Source: an uncultured Candidatus Saccharibacteria bacterium (lineage in GTDB: Bacteria; Patescibacteriota; Saccharimonadia; Saccharimonadales; Saccharimonadaceae). Taken from it: a stretch of 28,655 nt of DNA. How positions within the stretch are numbered: position 1 is the first letter of the stretch; every line of letters starts with the position of its first letter. Positions 13,256-20,005 of this stretch are shown piece after piece. The stretch spans positions 1 to 28,655 of the forward strand of contig CALIXB010000004.1 in assembly GCA_938046775.1 (NCBI GenBank), given 5' to 3'. The notes under the pieces were generated by a model. It did not search any database. It saw only the letters and a list, made by a program, of their open reading frames with translations, and was not told where the DNA came from. The translations under genes and the position numbers were made by a program.

Positions 13256-14327
13256 TTTCGACGACCTTCCTATAGAACATGTAGACGTAAACCGACATCA
13301 GAATAATTGACGCGTACATTAGAATAAGACCGACTGTCGGCACAATTGGCAGCCAATTAATATCATTAAACCACCCCTTCAGCGCGCCATCGAATAAAAT
13401 TGTCGGTATCAAAATAATCGCCCACAATAATATGATCATCACCACAGCCCAAATAAATCTAAGCAAAATTCGAACCCTTCTTCCAGTTACAATGTCGCCA
13501 GACAAGCGCAAGGCATGAAGTGGATACATGCCAGGTAGAGTTATTATAATCATCGCAAAAACTGTTGAGGTTGCCCAATAAACAGACATCGACACGATCA
13601 GAATAGTCGCGCCGCCGGCCGCCATAAGAATTGGCGTCTGGTTTAATACGCCCGAAGCGTCAAGCGCACCATAGACTATCACTGCAATCGCTGCTGGAAC
13701 CATTTGGATTAAAAAGATTCCAATGACAATGATTAATGCGATTATAGGCGATCCTGAACTATATAGAGCGTCACGCATTTTTGGTTTTTTTCCAATTAAA
13801 ATAGCTCGCGTCAGCCAAACAGAAGAAAGCCAAGTTAGTAGACCCAAAAAAACTCCAGACATCTGTTGTACATTTCCACCAGCCGTTCCACTACCAGAAA
13901 AATAGCTAACCATCACACCAGAAAATAAGCTAATAGTCGTGTAGACTTCACTAATTCCACTCTCTTTAGCTTGGTTCATCACATCTCTAAGCTGCTGATA
14001 CGTATCCTGTGACATAACGCTCGATAAAGCGAAAGTCAATATAGACATGACAGCAATTAGAGCTAAAAAGGTTCTCTTATTGCGCCAGATAAGACGATGG
14101 GCTTCACTAGTCAATGACCAATACCCAGGAATATTAAGACTACGCCGATAATCTCGCCGCCTGGTTAATCGAAAGCTACGGTGTGGCCGACGATTTAAAA
14201 AACTACGACGTTGCTGGCTTAATTTGCTAAAATCACGCTTAACGCTGCGCCAAATTGTAAACTTACGATTGTTACTCAGTTTTTTAGGCTTCTTCTCAAC
14301 CTGTTTTTTATTAGACTTCACTGCCAT
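13227..14327 (-). CDS. Polytopic membrane protein with long basic N-terminal tail
   Basis: A 366-residue protein of unknown function. The first 80 or so residues are strongly basic (KKQVEKKPKKLSNNRK, RRRDYRRS) and should lie in the cytoplasm. About six to seven transmembrane segments follow, near residues 87-105, 158-178, 194-220, 233-262, 285-309 and 326-354. The basic tail may bind nucleic acid or acidic lipids; this is inference. The gene starts 2 nt after the htpX stop (TAATTATG) with no separate SD, so it depends on coupling with htpX. Its end overlaps ligA. It therefore belongs to the htpX-(this gene)-ligA-MazG operon. Confidence 0.75.
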   Translation of the reverse strand: MAVKSNKKQVEKKPKKLSNNRKFTIWRSVKRDFSKLSQQRRSFLNRRPHRSFRLTRRRDYRRSLNIPGYWSLTSEAHRLIWRNKRTFLALIAVMSILTFALSSVMSQDTYQQLRDVMNQAKESGISEVYTTISLFSGVMVSYFSGSGTAGGNVQQMSGVFLGLLTWLSSVWLTRAILIGKKPKMRDALYSSGSPIIALIIVIGIFLIQMVPAAIAVIVYGALDASGVLNQTPILMAAGGATILIVSMSVYWATSTVFAMIIITLPGMYPLHALRLSGDIVTGRRVRILLRFIWAVVMIILLWAIILIPTILFDGALKGWFNDINWLPIVPTVGLILMYASIILMSVYVYMFYRKVVESDSKKSKSR

Positions 14328-14329
14328 AA

Positions 14330-15205
14330 TTACATCTTTGTTGCGTTATTTCTCAATCTAATAATTCGATCTTCTAGTGGCGGGTGGGTGCTGAATAATT
14401 TCGAGAAAAAGCTAGGTTTAAGAGGGTTGTTCATAAATAGATTGGCGGTTGAAGAACTCTGCTTTTGCATTGGACGACCAAATTGACGTAATTTTTCTAG
14501 AGCACTTGCCAAACCCTCAGTATCGCGCGTCAACAATACACCAGAAGCGTCAGCCAAGTATTCTCTCTGCCGGCTAACTGCTAATTGCGTAATCGTCGCC
14601 AAAATTGGAGCCAGGATAACCACCACTAGTCCAAGAGCATAAACTATTGGACTAACCTCCCTGTCTCTATCATCGCTATAAAACATCATCCTTAGCGCCA
14701 AGTCCGCAAATAAACCAATCGCGCTAACCAGCCCAAACGCAATCATACTGACACGAATATCGTAGTTGCGCACATGACTCATCTCATGCGCCATCACCGC
14801 CTCCAGTTCGCGCTTATCCATAATTTCTAGCAGTCCAGTAGTCGCACCAACAATTGCATGTTTTGGATCGCGACCTGTTGCAAAGGCGTTTGGCGCTGGA
14901 TCGTTGATAATATACACCTTAGGCATCGGCATACCAGAAGTAATCGCCAAATTTTCTACCACTCGCCATAGTTCAGGCGCATCATTTTTCTCAATCTCCT
15001 GCGCGCCCGTCATTGCCATAGCCAATTTACCAGCGATAAAATATTGCAGCCAAGCGTACAGTATCGCACATATAAAAATTATAAATGACAAAGAATAGCT
15101 ATCAGCTACTATACCAATAAAAACTCCAATAATGCCAATAATTATCACGAACACTGACATAATCAATACAGTGTTGCGTTTATTTTGAGAAACTGCGTTA
15201 TACAT
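14330..15205 (-). CDS. htpX: HtpX-like membrane zinc metalloprotease (M48)
   Basis: HtpX is a membrane protease that degrades misfolded membrane proteins. The 291-residue protein has two N-terminal transmembrane helices (about 13-35 and 39-58). The zinc motif HEMSH is at 140-144 (with the family's upstream DKRELEAVMA), and two more hydrophobic segments lie around residues 156-210. REYLADASG supplies the third, glutamate zinc ligand. PNAFATGRDP and the final FSTHPPLEDRI are family hallmarks. The ATG at 15205 follows TGT TATAAT by six bases, so the mRNA should be leaderless. It lies directly downstream of lemA, a pairing found in many bacteria, but with its own promoter. Confidence 0.95.
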   Translation of the reverse strand: MYNAVSQNKRNTVLIMSVFVIIIGIIGVFIGIVADSYSLSFIIFICAILYAWLQYFIAGKLAMAMTGAQEIEKNDAPELWRVVENLAITSGMPMPKVYIINDPAPNAFATGRDPKHAIVGATTGLLEIMDKRELEAVMAHEMSHVRNYDIRVSMIAFGLVSAIGLFADLALRMMFYSDDRDREVSPIVYALGLVVVILAPILATITQLAVSRQREYLADASGVLLTRDTEGLASALEKLRQFGRPMQKQSSSTANLFMNNPLKPSFFSKLFSTHPPLEDRIIRLRNNATKM

Positions 15206-15211
15206 AATTTA

Positions 15212-15220
15212 ATTATAACA
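15212..15220 (-). promoter_or_regulatory. htpX: Extended -10 promoter of htpX (leaderless)
   Basis: TGT followed by TATAAT on the minus strand, then six bases (15206-15211) and the ATG. It directly adjoins the T run of the lemA terminator. Confidence 0.75.
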
Positions 15221-15252
15221 AAAACCGCCCACTTTCGACAGCGAGCGGTTTT
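15221..15252 (-). terminator. Terminator of lemA
   Basis: AAAACCGC (15221-15228) pairs with GCGGTTTT (15245-15252). Read on the minus strand it ends in a T run that leads straight into the htpX promoter. Confidence 0.75.
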
Positions 15253-15267
15253 GATTTTTGGCTTAAA

Positions 15268-15837
15268 TTAGAACTTTACTTCTACTGGGTTTTCAACACT
15301 TGCTCGATCTTCAACATCGAAGAATTCCTTAGCCTGGAATCCGAACATTCCCGCAACAATATTTGCTGGAAAGGTTTGGATCTTAGTGTTTAAATCACGT
15401 ACTCCACCGTTATAGAATCGACGAGCGGCTTGAATTTTATCTTCAGTGTCAACCAGTTCCTGTTGCAATTGCAAGAAGTTTTGATTAGCTTTCAGCTCAG
15501 GATAAGCCTCAGCAACTGCAAACAAGCTCTTCAAAGCGCCTTCCATCATGTTCTCAGCCTTAGCGGCGTCTGCCACGCCTTGAGCATTCATTATTGCTGA
15601 ACGAGCTTCCGTTACTTTTTCAAATACCTCTTTTTCATGTGTAGCATAACCCTTGACGGAATTGACTAAATTTGGAATTAAGTCAGTTCGGCGTTTCAGC
15701 TGTACAGTGATATCACTCCACGCTTCTTCAACACGATTACGCAGCGTTACCAGACCATTATATGAACCGATAACGAACATAATTATCACACCCAATAAAG
15801 CCGCAATAACTATAAGCACAATTGCTAATACACTCAT
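15268..15837 (-). CDS. lemA: LemA family protein
   Basis: A 189-residue LemA protein with one N-terminal transmembrane helix (about residues 3-24), then a long helical-bundle domain outside the membrane. Family marks are SYNGLVTLRNRVEEAWSDI, LKRRTDLIPNLVNSVKGYA, and RRFYNGGVRDLNTKIQTFP..IVAGMFGF near the C terminus. LemA is of unknown biochemical function and is often coded next to HtpX, as here. A role in envelope maintenance is inferred from that pairing. An SD-like AAGG lies a few bases before the ATG. The gene is followed by a hairpin terminator. Confidence 0.95.
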   Translation of the reverse strand: MSVLAIVLIVIAALLGVIIMFVIGSYNGLVTLRNRVEEAWSDITVQLKRRTDLIPNLVNSVKGYATHEKEVFEKVTEARSAIMNAQGVADAAKAENMMEGALKSLFAVAEAYPELKANQNFLQLQQELVDTEDKIQAARRFYNGGVRDLNTKIQTFPANIVAGMFGFQAKEFFDVEDRASVENPVEVKF

Positions 15838-15878
15838 TTACCTTATTACCCTTTCTATTAAACTTTCCTTTACAGTTT

Positions 15879-15964
15879 TGGTGCGCAAGGCGGGAATCGA
15901 ACCCGCACGACTTTTGGTCAAGGGATTTTAAGTCCCTCGCGTCTACCAATTCCGCCACTCGCGC
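15879..15964 (-). tRNA. tRNA-Leu (anticodon UAA)
   Basis: An 86-nt type II tRNA with a seven-bp acceptor stem (GCGCGAG/CTTGCGC, one G-T). The anticodon stem AGGGA/TCCCT carries loop CTTAAAA, so the anticodon is TAA. It has a long variable arm, T loop TTCGATT, discriminator A and encoded CCA. Confidence 0.96.
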
Positions 15965-16011
15965 GTATATATCTACAAGCCAGACATTTACACATCTGAC
16001 ACTGCCTATAT

Positions 16012-16017
16012 TATACT
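16012..16017 (+). promoter_or_regulatory. -10 box of the 195-aa hydrolase gene (leaderless)
   Basis: TATACT, then six bases (16018-16023) and the ATG at 16024. A TTTACA (15987-15992) could be the -35, but the spacer would be a long 19 nt. Confidence 0.55.
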
Positions 16018-16023
16018 ATATTT

Positions 16024-16611
16024 ATGAAGCAAATTGTAATAATTCACGGCGGTTCAAGTTTTAATAGCTACGAAAATTACTTAAATCACCTAAAGTCCAG
16101 CCAACTTCACTATGAAAGACTACTTTGGTCGCAAAAATGGCGAGACTGGCTGGCGCAGGAAATCGTCAACGCTGATGTTTTATTACCGGATTTCCCCAAT
16201 AAGCAAAACGCCAGCTACGCTGAGTGGAAAATATATTTTGAAAAACTACTACCCCTGCTTGGCGATGACGTTCAATTGGTTGGATATAGCCTAGGTGCAA
16301 TATTTTTGGCGAAATATTTACACGAATCACCGCTTAGCTCGCCAATTCGACGATTGGTATTAGCGTCACCATGCTATGACGACGAATCAGTTGAAGATTT
16401 AGGCAGTTTTCGAGTGACAAGTGCTGCTGGTTTAGAAAAATCAGCAAGAGAAATTCATTTATTTCACAGCAAAGACGACCCGGTAGTACCCTTTACTGAG
16501 CTTGCCAAATTTCAGCGTGATCTACCAACCGCCAAGGTGCATATTTTTGAAGACCGCAACCACTTTTTCCAGCCGACTTTTCCAGAGCTGAAAGAACTAT
16601 TAAAAAAGTAG
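16024..16611 (+). CDS. Small alpha/beta hydrolase (RBBP9/YdeN type)
   Basis: A 195-residue serine hydrolase of the RBBP9/YdeN family. IVIIHGGSS at residues 4-12 is the oxyanion strand. GYSLG with the nucleophile Ser89 is the elbow, SKDDPVVP carries the acid, and EDRNHFF carries the catalytic His. These enzymes are usually esterases of unknown natural substrate. No signal peptide is present, so it is cytoplasmic. The start is supported by a -10 box six bases upstream. It lies 10 nt before the next plus-strand gene and probably forms a two-gene unit with it. A second protein of the same family is encoded at 21676-22281. Confidence 0.88.
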   Translation: MKQIVIIHGGSSFNSYENYLNHLKSSQLHYERLLWSQKWRDWLAQEIVNADVLLPDFPNKQNASYAEWKIYFEKLLPLLGDDVQLVGYSLGAIFLAKYLHESPLSSPIRRLVLASPCYDDESVEDLGSFRVTSAAGLEKSAREIHLFHSKDDPVVPFTELAKFQRDLPTAKVHIFEDRNHFFQPTFPELKELLKK

Positions 16612-16621
16612 AAAGGACATC

Positions 16622-17347
16622 ATGTTTAGATTATTTAAGAAAAAGCCTCAACCTATCGATGATGAGATATCAAAAGATCACCTCATCACTTCGTTGCGAG
16701 AAAAAGTAGGGTCTATGAATGATATAGATCGCATTACTGTTGGCGGTCAAGAAATGTTTAATTTTCTTATGATACCACACAAAGATGACACAGAACCCCG
16801 CCTTCCTATTCAAATACTTCTCTGTGTCTCCAGTATGCTCGCTGGCTACGCAGCACAAGTAGCGGTTCGTGTCGAATCTCCTGAAACTATCCTTGAGATT
16901 GGCATGAAGAATGGTCAAAAATTCTACCTGGGAGACGGTATATTACAAAAAATATTCGTAGAAAAATATTCTCCCTGGTCATTTGTTGGTGGCGGCATGA
17001 AACAAATCGGCAAAACTAAAGCGTTTAAGGCGTTTGATATCCAAGAGTGTATCGGTCACAGTGCTCAAGTTATGGGTAGCAATGATTTCTATACCATTAG
17101 AGTTCCTAAAAACCATCAGCCAGACGCACTAACGCCTAAAGACTTTGTAGGACTATGGAAAACCTGTTCAGAACATCTTGGCGCTATTATTCCTAATCAA
17201 CAAGAGTGGGCTAGCTGTTATGGTTTCGTTTTACAGCAGGCAATTATCCACGCGAAAGACATCATCGACCCAAACGTAGTGCTCACCATCATCGCCGAAA
17301 GTATGCTTATCGCATCAAAACTAGACCTTCCTCATAAAGAAAAATAG
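16622..17347 (+). CDS. Hypothetical protein
   Basis: A 241-residue soluble protein that I do not recognise. The N terminus is basic (FRLFKKKPQP), followed by a mixed alpha/beta body with glycine-rich turns (FVGGGMKQIGK) and a helical C-terminal half ending in a basic tail. It has no transmembrane helix; the stretch around residues 63-80 (LPIQILLCVSSMLAGYAA) is hydrophobic but looks like a buried helix. AGAAAGGA lies upstream of the ATG, so it is translated as the second gene after the hydrolase. Three tRNA genes lie on either side of the pair, on the other strand. Confidence 0.75.
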   Translation: MFRLFKKKPQPIDDEISKDHLITSLREKVGSMNDIDRITVGGQEMFNFLMIPHKDDTEPRLPIQILLCVSSMLAGYAAQVAVRVESPETILEIGMKNGQKFYLGDGILQKIFVEKYSPWSFVGGGMKQIGKTKAFKAFDIQECIGHSAQVMGSNDFYTIRVPKNHQPDALTPKDFVGLWKTCSEHLGAIIPNQQEWASCYGFVLQQAIIHAKDIIDPNVVLTIIAESMLIASKLDLPHKEK

Positions 17348-17367
17348 CCCCACTCAGGGACTACATT

Positions 17368-17441
17368 TGGAGGCACGTACGAGAGTCGAACTCGTCTAAA
17401 AGGTTTTGCAGACCTCTGCGTAACCGCTCCGCCAACGCGCC
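17368..17441 (-). tRNA. tRNA-Cys (anticodon GCA)
   Basis: A 74-nt tRNA with acceptor GGCGCGT/ACGTGCC and anticodon stem GAGGT/ACCTT. The loop is CTGCAAA, so the anticodon is GCA. The discriminator is T (U73, a tRNA-Cys identity element) and CCA is encoded. It lies 12 nt after tRNA-Leu(GAG) and is probably cotranscribed with it. Confidence 0.95.
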
Positions 17442-17453
17442 GTTCGGTGTGCT

Positions 17454-17540
17454 TGGTGCGAGCGAGAAGACTTGAACTTCCACGAACTTGCGTTCACTAG
17501 CCCCTCAAGCTAGCGCGTCTACCAATTCCGCCACGCCCGC
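17454..17540 (-). tRNA. tRNA-Leu (anticodon GAG)
   Basis: An 87-nt type II tRNA with acceptor GCGGGCG/CGCTCGC. The anticodon stem CTAGC/GCTAG carries loop TTGAGGG, so the anticodon is GAG. It has a long variable arm, T loop TTCAAGT, discriminator A and encoded CCA. Confidence 0.95.
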
Positions 17541-17552
17541 ACGACTGTCATT

Positions 17553-17582
17553 ATTATAACCGAAATTACGGTGTTTTGTAAA
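17553..17582 (-). promoter_or_regulatory. Promoter of the tRNA-Leu(GAG)-tRNA-Cys pair
   Basis: On the minus strand, -35 TTTACA (17577-17582), an 18-nt spacer and -10 TATAAT (17553-17558), 12 nt before the tRNA-Leu 5' end. It overlaps the stop codon of the upstream peptide-binding protein gene. Confidence 0.7.
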
Positions 17583-19356
17583 CGGATTGTTTCTCTGTCG
17601 CCCAATATTGAACGTCAACGTACCTGTCAACCGGATTAACAACTTCTGTTTTTTCATCAAGTGCCTTAACGGAACGAATATGAATGTAGTCAAACTTTGG
17701 CTGATATAGAGCAATTGCTGGAGCGTCCGTCTTCCAAGTATTAGCAAACTTCTCATAACGATCAAACCGCTGCTTTAGAGATAACTTTGAACGACCGCTT
17801 TCTAGGGCGTCATCCGCCACGGCATTATTATAATTAGAGAAATTCAATCCGTTATTTGTAGCTTGAGACGAGTGCCAATAGGCGTAAACATCTGGATCAC
17901 CGCCCAGCGACAACTCATAAATTAGCACATCAAAATTACGAGGTTGCAAAATTGTCTGAAGGATATTCTGAGAAGCGTCGTTTGGATCAATAATTTTAAC
18001 ATCTACTTCTATATTTAGCTCATTACGCCATACTTGAGCTAAATATTGAGCGGCCTTCTCGTAGTTATTATTTTTTAGAACAACCATGTTCAGTTTTAAT
18101 TTGACATTTTCTTTCTGACGAGCGTTGCCGACAACCTTCCAGCCCTCAGCATCAAGCAAGGACTTCGCCTTTTTCGTGTCATAGCCCAGTGGCTGAGAGG
18201 CTTTACCTAGTAACTTGTTTAATATCGGACCAGACAACTCCTCTGTTGATAACGACAAGGACTGGCGCAACTTACCATTATCGACACTAAGAGCTAGGGC
18301 TTGACGAACGGACTTCGATTGTAAAAACTGACTATTGTTGTTAAATAGCGCATAGACGCCATTATTCAAGGAGTGCGACTCTGCCGCATACATAGACTTA
18401 ACTTCTGCCGGCTGATCGTTATAAATCAATTCTGATGTACCCGTAATCTCTCTGGTCCTGAGGCTTTTAACAATGTCATCTTGAGTTGGGTAAACATATA
18501 GCTGGAAGCGATCAAGCTTAGGACTGCCTCCATAATAATAAATATTAGACTGTAAATATAGGACCTTCTTGCTGCCATCGCTTGTAACATTCTGCAGCAG
18601 CCTAAACGCAAACGGGCCGCTAGAAATTGGTGCTTTGCTAAAATTATGTTCTCGTAAGTTCGACGGTTTAACATCTTTTAGAACATGCTCTGGAACAACT
18701 GGAAATGTCAACGCATGCACAAATGGCGAATAAGACGCAGGCAAAATAAATTTTACTGAGTCTTCAGAGACTTTTTCAAATTTAATTGAGCGCCAACCGG
18801 ATATCTCAGCCCCCACTTCCGGATTAGCCAAAAGCTTTAGAGTGAAAATTACGTCGTTAATCGTCAGGTCATGTCCATCTGACCACTTCAGATTTTTCTT
18901 CAGCTTAACTGTATATTCTGTTTCCTTATCATTAACCTTTACTCCGTCTGCCAGGTCGGTTTTTATATTGCCAGTCGAGTCATACCTATATAAGCTGGAA
19001 AATAGCAGTTTAGCGGCAGATTTTTCGGCGCTAGTTTTTGCAAAAATTGGATTTAGATTTTCTAGAGGACCCAATACACCCTCAGAATACGAACCGCCAG
19101 TAGCATACGTCATAGCCGTAAAAGAACTGCGCGAGATATGCCACTGCACAGCACTAACGCCAATCATCACCAGAACCAAAACTACCCAGATAGACACGCG
19201 CCGGCGAACATTGGCAAGTCGATCTAAACGAGACATCACAAATTTATGCGCATGCCGCAAGCTGCCCTTTTCGATTTTACGCAGACGCTTATTGACGCCT
19301 TTACGAGAGACTTTTAGGCGCGCAAATCGGTTCCATGACGATTTGTCTGAGCTCAA
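17566..19356 (-). CDS. Oligopeptide ABC transporter substrate-binding protein (family 5)
   Basis: A 596-residue solute-binding protein of the OppA/DppA family. It has the characteristic ENLNPIFAKTSAEKSAAKLLFSSL start of the mature domain and the KKNLKWSDGHDLTINDVIFTLKLL segment. It ends with the ANTWKTDAPAIALYQP region. Residues 1-53 are strongly basic and cytoplasmic. One helix (about 54-71, VSIWVVLVLVMIGVSAV) anchors it; there is no lipobox. It should capture peptides outside the cell, which fits an organism that must import amino acids. No permease or ATPase gene is adjacent. The start is TTG at 19356, preceded at seven bases by AGGAG, which overlaps the secG stop, so translation is coupled. 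Confidence 0.9.
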   Translation of the reverse strand: MSSDKSSWNRFARLKVSRKGVNKRLRKIEKGSLRHAHKFVMSRLDRLANVRRRVSIWVVLVLVMIGVSAVQWHISRSSFTAMTYATGGSYSEGVLGPLENLNPIFAKTSAEKSAAKLLFSSLYRYDSTGNIKTDLADGVKVNDKETEYTVKLKKNLKWSDGHDLTINDVIFTLKLLANPEVGAEISGWRSIKFEKVSEDSVKFILPASYSPFVHALTFPVVPEHVLKDVKPSNLREHNFSKAPISSGPFAFRLLQNVTSDGSKKVLYLQSNIYYYGGSPKLDRFQLYVYPTQDDIVKSLRTREITGTSELIYNDQPAEVKSMYAAESHSLNNGVYALFNNNSQFLQSKSVRQALALSVDNGKLRQSLSLSTEELSGPILNKLLGKASQPLGYDTKKAKSLLDAEGWKVVGNARQKENVKLKLNMVVLKNNNYEKAAQYLAQVWRNELNIEVDVKIIDPNDASQNILQTILQPRNFDVLIYELSLGGDPDVYAYWHSSQATNNGLNFSNYNNAVADDALESGRSKLSLKQRFDRYEKFANTWKTDAPAIALYQPKFDYIHIRSVKALDEKTEVVNPVDRYVDVQYWATEKQSVYKTP

Positions 19357-19366
19357 TTTTATTCTC

Positions 19367-19603
19367 CTATTTTTGCAATCCCGGCAAAATCATACTTGCC
19401 AAAATTGACAACACAAAAATCACCGCAAAAACTACAGTTACGTCAAATAAGTTTTTATCAAAACCACGTCGGGTGGTAAATAGTTCGCCCGACGAGCCAA
19501 AACCAGCGCCCAAACTTGCGCCTCGTTGCTGCAATAATATTGCAATAATCATCAGCACAGCCGATCCAAGCGTAACATACGGTAAAATTGTATCAATTGA
19601 CAT
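19367..19603 (-). CDS. secG: Preprotein translocase subunit SecG
   Basis: A 78-residue SecG, the small two-helix partner of SecYE. Helix 1 spans about residues 6-25. The conserved loop LLQQRGASLGAGFGSSGELF, with TRRGFDK, follows, and helix 2 spans about 55-75. I chose the ATG at 19603 over the longer frame from 19639 because AAGGAG lies five bases upstream and the family starts there. It overlaps the 3' end of the holin-like gene by 11 nt and is followed by the peptide-binding protein gene, so the three form one operon of membrane and export functions. Confidence 0.93.
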   Translation of the reverse strand: MSIDTILPYVTLGSAVLMIIAILLQQRGASLGAGFGSSGELFTTRRGFDKNLFDVTVVFAVIFVLSILASMILPGLQK

Positions 19604-19979
19604 ATTGCTCCTTTTCTTCTCGCTGCAGAACCAGCGCACTACCTATAATATAGTTTACCAGACTCAGGATAATTCCGGCAACAATTGAATGCGCAAATGT
19701 CATAGAAATTCCTGGCGCCAAAGCTAATGAGACATAAACCATCAATCCATTAACCACCAAAGTAAATAAGCCTAGGGTCAATAAAATTGCTGGTAGTGCA
19801 AAAATTGTAACAATAGGCTTTAATGTACTATTAACTAATGAAAATATAAGTCCCGCCATCATAAATGTCCAAGCGGAAGTCGCCTCAGTATTACCATTAC
19901 CAAGTAGTCGCACAGCCACCCAAATGCCAACTGAATTAAGAATCCAGCGAAGTAAAAATGTCGCAAATTGTCTCTTCAT
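19593..19979 (-). CDS. YvlD / phage-holin-superfamily-IV-like membrane protein
   Basis: A 128-residue protein with four transmembrane helices (about residues 7-25, 34-52, 58-84 and 96-116). The family feature is the repeated SLVN.tLKPI / SLVNYIIG pair and LPAILLTLGLFTLVVNGLM between helices, as in YvlD and 'mycobacterial 4-TMS phage holin' proteins. Despite the name, these chromosomal proteins are not phage lysis genes, and no phage genes are near. The function is unknown. It is the first gene of the unit with secG and the peptide-binding protein. TATAAT lies seven bases before the ATG, so it is probably leaderless. Confidence 0.82.
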   Translation of the reverse strand: MKRQFATFLLRWILNSVGIWVAVRLLGNGNTEATSAWTFMMAGLIFSLVNSTLKPIVTIFALPAILLTLGLFTLVVNGLMVYVSLALAPGISMTFAHSIVAGIILSLVNYIIGSALVLQREEKEQYVN

Positions 19980-19986
19980 TAGTCTT

Positions 19987-19992
19987 ATTATA
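19987..19992 (-). promoter_or_regulatory. -10 box of the YvlD-like/secG operon (leaderless)
   Basis: TATAAT on the minus strand, then seven bases (19980-19986) and the ATG at 19979. It lies in the 26-bp gap after uvrC. Confidence 0.65.
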
Positions 19993-20005
19993 TATAATTT
20001 ATGCT

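Noticed and set aside
19593..19979. Phage lysis holin
   Set aside because: The family name includes holin, but no phage genes are nearby and the gene is in an operon with secG; YvlD-like chromosomal proteins are common.
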